Assembly (NCBI RefSeq): GCF_900549175.1
Contig: NZ_URNN01000044.1
Coordinates: 1 to 23,108, forward strand
DNA length: 23,108 nt
Reading direction: 5' to 3'
From: an uncultured Prevotella sp.
GTDB lineage: Bacteria > Bacteroidota > Bacteroidia > Bacteroidales > Bacteroidaceae
The notes under the pieces were generated by a model. It ran no database searches, had not been told where the DNA came from, and saw only the letters and a program-made list of their open reading frames with translations. Shown here one piece after another: positions 14,618 to 20,237 of this stretch. Position 1 is the stretch's first letter, and each line of letters opens with the position of its first letter. Both the position numbers and the translations under genes were made by a program.

Positions 14618-14819
14618 GGAGTTAAGGAGTTAAAGGGGGTAAAGGAAGTTAAGGAGTTAAAGGGAGTTAAAGGGAGTTAAGGAGTTAAAGGGAGTTAAGG
14701 AGTTAAGCCAAATGTTACGGCAATAATTTCTGCTCATAAAGCTATTGGCTTAACTCCTTAACTCCCTTTAACTCCTTAACTCCCTTTAACTCCTTAACTC
14801 CTTGACTCCATTTAACTCC
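14618..14819. repeat. GGAGTTAA tandem array mirrored into a giant hairpin
   Basis: The left arm (14618-14706) is a tandem array of GGAGTTAA units, alternating 8-bp and 10-bp forms (GGAGTTAA and GGAGTTAAAG). The right arm (14750-14819) is the complementary array of TTAACTCC units. The inner 49 bp are perfectly complementary (14663-14711 with 14745-14793) around a 33-nt loop (14712-14744). The outer parts are imperfect, with single-base variants. It follows the exported-protein gene and would fold into a huge hairpin in RNA, but no U-run follows. The rest of the 364-bp spacer to thrS holds only the thrS promoter. Confidence 0.95.
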
Positions 14820-14919
14820 CCAAGTTGAGTATTTGGGCAAATTTAGTCTATAATAATGTTAAATTGGCCCATACCGATAAAAAACACAATTAAAGTGTAA
14901 CTGTTTTATAAAAAATGGT

Positions 14920-14927
14920 TACCTTTG
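14920..14927 (+). promoter_or_regulatory. thrS promoter -7 element
   Basis: TACCTTTG matches TAnnTTTG; the start site would be near 14932 with a leader of about 28 nt. No convincing -33 TTTG is present at the right distance. The leader is too short for a tRNA-sensing T-box. Confidence 0.5.
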
Positions 14928-14959
14928 CCACCGTTTAAACCAAAACATATATTGTAGAT

Positions 14960-16927
14960 ATGATTAACATTAAGTTTCCTGACGGTTCTGTTCGCTCGTA
15001 TGAGCAGGGCGTAACAGGATTGCAGATTGCCGAAAGCATATCACCGGCTTTGGCCCGCGACGTATTGGCCTGCGGAGTGAATGGTGAAACAGTAGAACTT
15101 AATCGTCCGATAAACGAAGACTCGGCCATCGCACTCTACAAGTGGGATGATGACGAGGGCCGCCACGCCTTCTGGCACACCTCAGCCCACTTGCTGGCCG
15201 AGGCGTTGCAGGAGCTTTATCCCGGCATACAGTTCGGGTTCGGTCCCGCCATCGAGAACGGATTCTTCTACGACGTGCTGCTGAAAGACGGCGAGTCAAT
15301 CAAGGAGTCTGACTTCCCCAAGATTGAAGCCAAGATGAAAGAGCTGGCCGGAAAGAAGGAACCCGTCGTGCGCAAGGAGGTGGCCAAGGCCGACGCACTG
15401 GCCGAATTCGGTGCCGCCGGGCAGACATACAAGTGCGAACACATCGACCAGGACCTCGAGGACGGCACGATAACCACCTATACCCAGGGTGCCTTCACCG
15501 ACCTCTGTCGCGGTCCGCACCTTCTCAACACGGGCGCCATCAAGGCCATAAAGCTGACAAGCGTGGCCGGAGCCTTCTGGCGCGGCGACGCCACACGCGA
15601 GCAGATGCAGCGTCTCTACGGCATTTCGTTCCCCAAGAAGAAGATGCTCGACGAGTATCTCGTGATGATTGAAGAGGCAAAGAAGCGCGACCACCGCAAG
15701 ATAGGCAAGGAGATGGAGCTCTTCATGTTCTCCGAGAGGGTGGGCAAGGGACTGCCCATTTGGCTGCCGAAGGGCACCGAGCTGCGCCTGCGCCTGCAGG
15801 ACATGCTGCGCAAGATACAGAAGCGCTACGGCTATCAGGAGGTGATAACGCCGCACATCGGCTCGAAGAACCTCTACGTAACGAGCGGCCACTACGCCCA
15901 TTACGGCAAAGACTCGTTCCAGCCGATACACACTCCCGAGGAAGACGAGGAGTATATGCTCAAGCCGATGAACTGCCCGCACCACTGCGAGGTGTTCGCA
16001 TGGAAGCCGCGCTCGTATAAAGACCTGCCCCTGCGCATAGCAGAGTTCGGCACTGTCTACCGTTACGAGCAGAGCGGCGAGCTTCACGGCCTCACCCGCG
16101 TGCGCTCGTTCACACAGGACGACGCCCACATCTTCTGCCGTCCCGACCAGGTGAAGAGCGAGTTCCTGCGCGTGATGGACATCATCCAGACCGTGTTCTC
16201 CACGTTCAACTTCTCCGACGACAACGTTGAGGTGCAGATTTCGCTGCGCGACCCCGACGACCACGAGAAGTACATCGGCAGCGACGAGGTTTGGGCATCG
16301 GCCGAACAGGCCATCATCGAGGCCTGCCGCGAGAAGGGGCTCAAGGCAAAGGTGGAGTACGGCGAGGCCGCTTTCTACGGTCCGAAGCTCGACTTCATGG
16401 TGAAAGACGCCATCGGCCGCCGCTGGCAGCTGGGCACCATACAGGTGGATTACAACCTGCCGCAGCGCTTCAAGCTGGAGTACACCGACGAAGACAACCT
16501 GAAGAAGACTCCGGTTATGATTCACCGCGCCCCGTTCGGCTCGATGGAGCGTTTCTGCGCCGTGCTCATCGAGCACACGGCAGGCCACTTCCCGCTCTGG
16601 CTCACCCCCGATCAGGTGGCCATACTGCCCATCTCCGAGAAGTTCAACGACTATGCCGCCCGTGTGGCAGACGAGCTTGACCGTGCCGGAGTGCGCGCAA
16701 CGGTGGACAAGCGCAACGAGAAGATAGGCCGCAAGGTGCGTGACAACGAGCTCAAACGTATTCCCTATATGGTAATCGTGGGCGAGAAGGAACAGGCCGA
16801 CGGCACCGTCAGCGTGCGCAAGCAGGGCTCCGAGGAGCGCGGCGTCATGACCATAGCCGAGTTCGCAGCCAAGATTAACGGCGAGGTTGCAGAGCAGCTC
16901 AAGGCCACTGACATACGTCCGAAATGA
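14960..16927 (+). CDS. thrS: Threonyl-tRNA synthetase
   Basis: Charges tRNA-Thr and edits mischarged Ser-tRNA-Thr. At 655 residues it has the full bacterial layout. A TGS domain occupies about residues 1-60, and an editing domain carries HTSAH (His73 and His77) and DLCRGPHL. The class II catalytic core has zinc ligands Cys339 (MNCPHHCEVF), His390 (QDDAHIF) and His522 (MIHRAPFGSMERF). The C-terminal anticodon-binding domain follows (about 545-645). It is read from its own promoter, and a strong terminator follows, so the infC-rpmI-rplT genes downstream are transcribed separately, at least in part. Confidence 0.98.
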   Translation: MINIKFPDGSVRSYEQGVTGLQIAESISPALARDVLACGVNGETVELNRPINEDSAIALYKWDDDEGRHAFWHTSAHLLAEALQELYPGIQFGFGPAIENGFFYDVLLKDGESIKESDFPKIEAKMKELAGKKEPVVRKEVAKADALAEFGAAGQTYKCEHIDQDLEDGTITTYTQGAFTDLCRGPHLLNTGAIKAIKLTSVAGAFWRGDATREQMQRLYGISFPKKKMLDEYLVMIEEAKKRDHRKIGKEMELFMFSERVGKGLPIWLPKGTELRLRLQDMLRKIQKRYGYQEVITPHIGSKNLYVTSGHYAHYGKDSFQPIHTPEEDEEYMLKPMNCPHHCEVFAWKPRSYKDLPLRIAEFGTVYRYEQSGELHGLTRVRSFTQDDAHIFCRPDQVKSEFLRVMDIIQTVFSTFNFSDDNVEVQISLRDPDDHEKYIGSDEVWASAEQAIIEACREKGLKAKVEYGEAAFYGPKLDFMVKDAIGRRWQLGTIQVDYNLPQRFKLEYTDEDNLKKTPVMIHRAPFGSMERFCAVLIEHTAGHFPLWLTPDQVAILPISEKFNDYAARVADELDRAGVRATVDKRNEKIGRKVRDNELKRIPYMVIVGEKEQADGTVSVRKQGSEERGVMTIAEFAAKINGEVAEQLKATDIRPK

Positions 16928-16934
16928 CACACGT

Positions 16935-16958
16935 GCGGCGTATTCTTGAATATGCCGC
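16935..16958 (+). other. Small hairpin just after thrS
   Basis: GCGGC-G-TATTC pairs with GAATA-T-GCCGC through 11 pairs, one of them G-U, around a very short tip. It lies 8 bp after the thrS stop codon and 20 bp ahead of the main terminator stem. It has no T-run of its own. Confidence 0.6.
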
Positions 16959-16978
16959 TGCCGGATTGACATACCGTT

Positions 16979-17026
16979 TATGGGTCATGTGTGGTGGATT
17001 GCGCCGCACGTGACCCATAGTTTTTT
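16979..17026 (+). terminator. Rho-independent terminator after thrS
   Basis: A 16-bp stem (16979-16994 with 17004-17019), including two G-U pairs, encloses a 9-nt loop and is followed by six T. This is a strong intrinsic terminator that should separate thrS from infC. Confidence 0.9.
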
Positions 17027-17127
17027 GTCTTCTTCCCTTCGTGCATGTTGAATATCTTCTTAAAAAAACGCACTTTCTTTTTCGTGAAATAGAAAATTGC
17101 GGTGCCTTTCCACGCCTTCACGGCACA

Positions 17128-17321
17128 CGTTTTCATACTTTTTCGGGGCAAAACACCCTGTGTTGCACTCCGTTTTGGGTTGTTCCGCACACCATTTTGG
17201 TGTAATTGGGGTGCAATATACGTCGTTTTGAGATGCGAAAGAGGCCGTTTTGAAGTCCGAAAGAGGCCGTTTTGCACTTCAATATGGGCCGTTTCGGGAT
17301 GCAAAACGGCCTATATTGAAG
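17128..17321. repeat. Degenerate tandem repeat with a 22-bp period in the thrS-infC spacer
   Basis: Units start with CGTTTTG-like words at 17128, 17149 (as CAAAACA), 17171, 17193, then 17224, 17246, 17268 and 17290. Spacings are 21, 22, 22, 31 (one 22-bp unit plus 9), 22, 22 and 22. Two units share the exact 17-mer CGAAAGAGGCCGTTTTG (17236-17252 and 17258-17274). Unit ends are often GGC, GCAC or GGGC. Because 22 is one more than a multiple of three, a translation of it cycles through frames and gives spurious short ORFs; I call none. The flanks of this 635-bp spacer (17027-17127 and 17322-17506) show nothing else I can name beyond a 7-bp inverted repeat (17391-17397 with 17426-17432). Confidence 0.85.
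17277..17321. other. Hairpin at the end of the 22-bp repeat array
   Basis: An 18-bp stem (17277-17294 with 17304-17321), with one G-U type pair, closes a 9-nt loop. It is formed by inverted copies of the array's GGCCGTTT word and CTTCAATAT. No T-run follows, so it is not a standard terminator. Confidence 0.8.
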
Positions 17322-17506
17322 CGTGTGCGGGGCCGCCGCCGGGTGCATCGCCGTAACTGCCTGACAGTCAGCACTCCCTGTTTGCGCAGAAAAATCGCCG
17401 TTTTCGGCCTGTAGCGGGCGGGAGACGATTTTGTGGCGGAGAACGAAGTGAATTGTAAAAATAATTAGATAGTGAGAATAAATCAAGTAAAAAAACAGAA
17501 AAATAT

Positions 17507-17537
17507 TTTGTTAATTGTCTGAATTATTGTACCTTTG
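17507..17537 (+). promoter_or_regulatory. infC operon promoter
   Basis: TTTG (17507-17510), a 19-bp spacer and TACCTTTG (17530-17537) form a textbook Bacteroidota promoter. The start site would be near 17542 and the leader about 21 nt. Confidence 0.75.
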
Positions 17538-17562
17538 CACCCGATTTCTATAAAACAGTTGA

Positions 17563-18255
17563 ATGAAGAATGACAAAATAAAGAATCAGTATCGTGTCAA
17601 CGAGCAGATACGAGTACGTGAAGTCCGCATCGTAGGAGACAGCGGATCGACAGTTGTTCCCACGCGTCAGGCGTTGGACATGGCACGTGATCAGGGCGTG
17701 GATTTGGTTGAAATATCCCCCAATGCCAACCCTCCGGTTTGTCGTCTCATCGACTATTCCAAGTTCCTCTACCAGCAAAAGAAGCGCGCCAAGGAGATGA
17801 AGGCGAAGCAAGTGAAGGTGGAGGTGAAGGAAATCAGGTTCGGACCGCAGACCGACGAGCACGACTATCAGTTCAAGTTGAAGCACGCCAAGGAGTTTCT
17901 TGAGGATGGAAACAAGGTCAGGGCATACGTGTTCTTCCGCGGACGCTCTATCCTCTTTAAGGAGCAGGGTGAGGTTCTGCTGCTCCGTTTCGCCAACGAT
18001 TTGGAGGAATACGGCAAGGTTGAGTCCATGCCGTCGCTCGAAGGCAAGAAGATGTTCATCTATCTTGCGCCGAAGAAGGCGGGAGTGGCAAAGAAGAGCC
18101 AGCAGGCAATGGACCGCGAGAAGAAGGCGGCCGTGGCCAAGGATGCCGGCCGTCAGACGGAGGCGGAGGACGTGACGGTGCCCGCCAACGGCGGAATGTT
18201 TGCCAATGCGAAGATAAGTGCCGAGGCTTTGGCCAAGCTCACGAACAAGGATTAA
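17563..18255 (+). CDS. infC: Translation initiation factor IF-3
   Basis: IF-3 binds the 30S subunit, keeps the subunits apart and checks start-codon pairing. The 230-residue protein has the N-domain (NEQIRVREVRIVGDSG, about residues 12-80), the lysine-rich linker helix (QQKKRAKEMKAKQVKVEVKE), and the C-domain (EIRFGPQTDEHDYQFKLKHA to MFIYLAPKK, about 85-172). A tail of about 55 residues follows (KKSQQAMDREKKAAVAKDAG onward), rich in Lys, Ala and Glu, which E. coli IF-3 (180 residues) lacks; such tails are common in this phylum. It begins with ATG and not the rare AUU that E. coli uses for autoregulation. It leads infC-rpmI-rplT. Confidence 0.97.
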   Translation: MKNDKIKNQYRVNEQIRVREVRIVGDSGSTVVPTRQALDMARDQGVDLVEISPNANPPVCRLIDYSKFLYQQKKRAKEMKAKQVKVEVKEIRFGPQTDEHDYQFKLKHAKEFLEDGNKVRAYVFFRGRSILFKEQGEVLLLRFANDLEEYGKVESMPSLEGKKMFIYLAPKKAGVAKKSQQAMDREKKAAVAKDAGRQTEAEDVTVPANGGMFANAKISAEALAKLTNKD

Positions 18256-18330
18256 GCAGTAAAAAAGTGCGTAACGCCCGGTATATGCGTTGCCACAATA
18301 TTAATAACAACAATTAAAACATTAAAAACA

Positions 18331-18528
18331 ATGCCAAAAGTAAAGACAAATTCCGGCGCGAAGAAGAGATTCAGTTTCACCGGTACGGGTAAGATCAAGA
18401 GACATCACGCTTACCACAGTCACATCCTGACCAAGAAGACAAAGAAGCAGAAGCGCAATCTTGTTCACGACACAATCGTGGATCAGAGCAACAAAAAGCA
18501 GGTGCGCGACCTGTTGTGTCTCCGTTAA
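18331..18528 (+). CDS. rpmI: 50S ribosomal protein L35
   Basis: A 65-residue, very basic 50S protein with the L35 sequence MPKVKTNSGAKKRFSFTGTG and the conserved HAYHSHILTKKTKKQKRNL. It lies between infC (75 bp upstream) and rplT (34 bp downstream), the usual order. A weak hairpin with AACGC (18273-18277) and GCGTT (18287-18291) sits in the infC-rpmI spacer, at the location where L20 binds to repress this operon in E. coli; I have no evidence that it does so here. Confidence 0.98.
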   Translation: MPKVKTNSGAKKRFSFTGTGKIKRHHAYHSHILTKKTKKQKRNLVHDTIVDQSNKKQVRDLLCLR

Positions 18529-18562
18529 TTACCTATTGTCAAACATTTAAAGTAAGAAAATT

Positions 18563-18907
18563 ATGCCAAGATCAGTTAATCATGTTGCTTCAAGAGCAAA
18601 GAGAAAGAGAATTTTAAAGCTTACACGCGGTTACTTCGGTGCCCGCAAAAATGTTTGGACGGTTGCCAAGAACACTTGGGAGAAAGGTCTCACATACGCA
18701 TATCGCGACCGTCGTGCTAAGAAGCGCAACTTCCGTTCGCTGTGGATTCAGCGTATCAATGCCGCCGCCCGTCTGGAGGGTATGAGCTATTCGGCACTGA
18801 TGGGTGCACTGAACAAGGCCGGTATCGAAATCAACCGCAAGGTGCTTGCCGACCTCGCAGTGAACAATCCCGAGGCTTTCAAGGCCATCGTGGCAAAGGT
18901 TAAGTAA
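18563..18907 (+). CDS. rplT: 50S ribosomal protein L20
   Basis: A 114-residue assembly protein of the 50S subunit that binds 23S rRNA early. It has the long basic N-terminal helix (MPRSVNHVASRAKRKRILKL) and the globular part with LWIQRINAAARLEGMSYS and NRKVLADLA. Length matches the family (about 117). It is the last gene of the infC operon and is followed by a terminator. Confidence 0.98.
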   Translation: MPRSVNHVASRAKRKRILKLTRGYFGARKNVWTVAKNTWEKGLTYAYRDRRAKKRNFRSLWIQRINAAARLEGMSYSALMGALNKAGIEINRKVLADLAVNNPEAFKAIVAKVK

Positions 18908-18939
18908 TCTCTGTCCGGATAAGGGACGGATAAATACAG

Positions 18940-18975
18940 GCGCGCCGCAGTCGATATGATTGCGGCGTGCTTTTT
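18940..18975 (+). terminator. Terminator of the infC-rpmI-rplT operon
   Basis: A 13-bp GC-rich stem (18940-18952 with 18958-18970), with two G-U pairs and a 5-nt loop, is followed by TTTTT. It may also act on the convergent hemW transcript, whose stop codon is two bases further on. Confidence 0.88.
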
Positions 18976-18976
18976 G

Positions 18977-20092
18977 TCATACCACCATAAGGTCGCTCAT
19001 TATCATGTCGCTGACGAAGAGTCCGCGGCGTGTCAGCCGCAGACGGCCGTCGGGTGTGTGTTCGAGCATGCCGTCGCCGATGTATTTGCGGGCGGCGGCG
19101 AGACATGTGTTGAGGTATCTCTCTCCGAAGTTGCGGGCGAGGTAGTCGAGCGATATGCCCTCCGATGTGCGCAGGCGGAGCATCACGGTGTCGTTGTAGC
19201 GGGTGTCGCGGTCGAGGATTTCGCGTTCGGCGGGCAGCTCGCCGCGCTCTATGGCGGTCATGTATCCGTCGATGTCGGCCACGTTCCATTGCCGGCTTGC
19301 GCCGTCGAACGAGTGGGCCGCCGCCCCGATGCCCATGTACGGAACCGCCGTCCAGTAGCCGCTGTTGTGGCGTGAGCGCCGGCCGGGGCGTGCAAAATTG
19401 CTTATCTCATAGTGTTCGTAGCCGGCCGCGGCGAGCCTGTCGGTGAGTGCCGAGTACATGGCGGCGCTCAGTTCCTCGTCCGCCTCCTTTATCTTTCCTT
19501 CGGTGAGCATGCGGTGGAGTGGGGTGTCCTCCTCGAAAGTGAGGCAGTAGGCCGACAGATGCTCGACGCCGAGAGCCAGTGCGCGGTCGATGTCGTTGCG
19601 CCATCCGTCCATCGTCTCGCCCGGAAAACCGTACATGAGGTCGATGCTTATGTTGTCGATGCCGGCGTGGCGCAGCAGCGTTACGGCCCGCCGTATGTCG
19701 CCGGACGTGTGGCGGCGGCGGATGAACTTCAGCATGTCGTCGTTGAAAGTCTGCGCCCCCATGCTCACACGGTTTACCGGCAGGCGGCCTATCATGGCGG
19801 CATACTCCGGCGTTATGTCATCGGGATTGCACTCCATCGTTATCTCCGTGGCCCCGCTGCAGTCTATGTTGCCGAACAGTTGCGCGAGCTGTTCTTCGTC
19901 GAGGAGGCTCGGCGTGCCCCCACCTATATATATAGTACGCACCGGTTCGTGCAGATAGTCGCGGCGAATGGCCAGTTCGCGGCACAGTGCACCGGTGTAT
20001 CTGCGGCGCAACGCGCGGCGTGTGGTGGAGTAGAATCCGCAGTAGATGCACCGGCTTGCGCAGAAAGGAATGTGTATATATAGTCCTGCCAT
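18977..20092 (-). CDS. hemW: Radical SAM haem chaperone HemW
   Basis: HemW resembles oxygen-independent coproporphyrinogen oxidase (HemN) but acts as a haem-binding chaperone that delivers haem to respiratory enzymes. The 371-residue protein opens with LYIHIPFCASRCIYCGF, which carries the iron-sulfur motif C-x3-C-x2-C (Cys11, 15, 18). IYIGGGTPSLL, ITMECNPDDIT and NRVSMGAQTFND follow, with a C-terminal HemW-like domain ending near LTRRGLFVSDMIM. The fourth cysteine (Cys20 position) of HemN is replaced by Phe in GFYS, which is the usual HemW/HemN distinction. It diverges from an EF-G paralogue. Confidence 0.93.
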   Translation of the reverse strand: MAGLYIHIPFCASRCIYCGFYSTTRRALRRRYTGALCRELAIRRDYLHEPVRTIYIGGGTPSLLDEEQLAQLFGNIDCSGATEITMECNPDDITPEYAAMIGRLPVNRVSMGAQTFNDDMLKFIRRRHTSGDIRRAVTLLRHAGIDNISIDLMYGFPGETMDGWRNDIDRALALGVEHLSAYCLTFEEDTPLHRMLTEGKIKEADEELSAAMYSALTDRLAAAGYEHYEISNFARPGRRSRHNSGYWTAVPYMGIGAAAHSFDGASRQWNVADIDGYMTAIERGELPAEREILDRDTRYNDTVMLRLRTSEGISLDYLARNFGERYLNTCLAAARKYIGDGMLEHTPDGRLRLTRRGLFVSDMIMSDLMVV

Positions 20093-20108
20093 TGTCTGAA
20101 TTTTAATG

Positions 20109-20116
20109 CAAAAATA
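20109..20116 (-). promoter_or_regulatory. hemW promoter -7 element
   Basis: Read on the minus strand this is TATTTTTG, matching TAnnTTTG. It implies a leader of only about 12 nt. No -33 TTTG is evident. Confidence 0.45.
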
Positions 20117-20156
20117 CTAATATTGTTTAATTGGATGTGCATTATTGCCCGATTTT

Positions 20157-20188
20157 TTTGTTATTCTCGTGGAAATTTCATAACTTCG
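20157..20188 (+). promoter_or_regulatory. Promoter of the EF-G paralogue
   Basis: TTTG at 20157-20160 and TAACTTCG at 20181-20188 are 20 bp apart. The TTCG ending of the -7 is the same variant as at the SPOR lipoprotein promoter. The start site would be near 20193. Confidence 0.6.
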
Positions 20189-20237
20189 GAGCCGAAATAA
20201 CATGACCAATCAGTATCAACTTAAATCTACCAACGAT

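Noticed and set aside
14618..14819. CRISPR-like array
   Set aside because: There are no spacers. The units are contiguous 8-10 bp repeats in mirrored orientation, and no cas genes are nearby.
14928..14959. T-box or riboswitch in the thrS leader
   Set aside because: The leader from the predicted start site is about 28 nt, too short for a T-box, and T-boxes are not typical of this phylum.
16978..17486. Short open frames of about 84-117 residues on both strands between thrS and infC
   Set aside because: They cross the thrS terminator and the 22-bp repeat, and their residue patterns are the repeat read in rotating frames. No domain, promoter or start context supports them.
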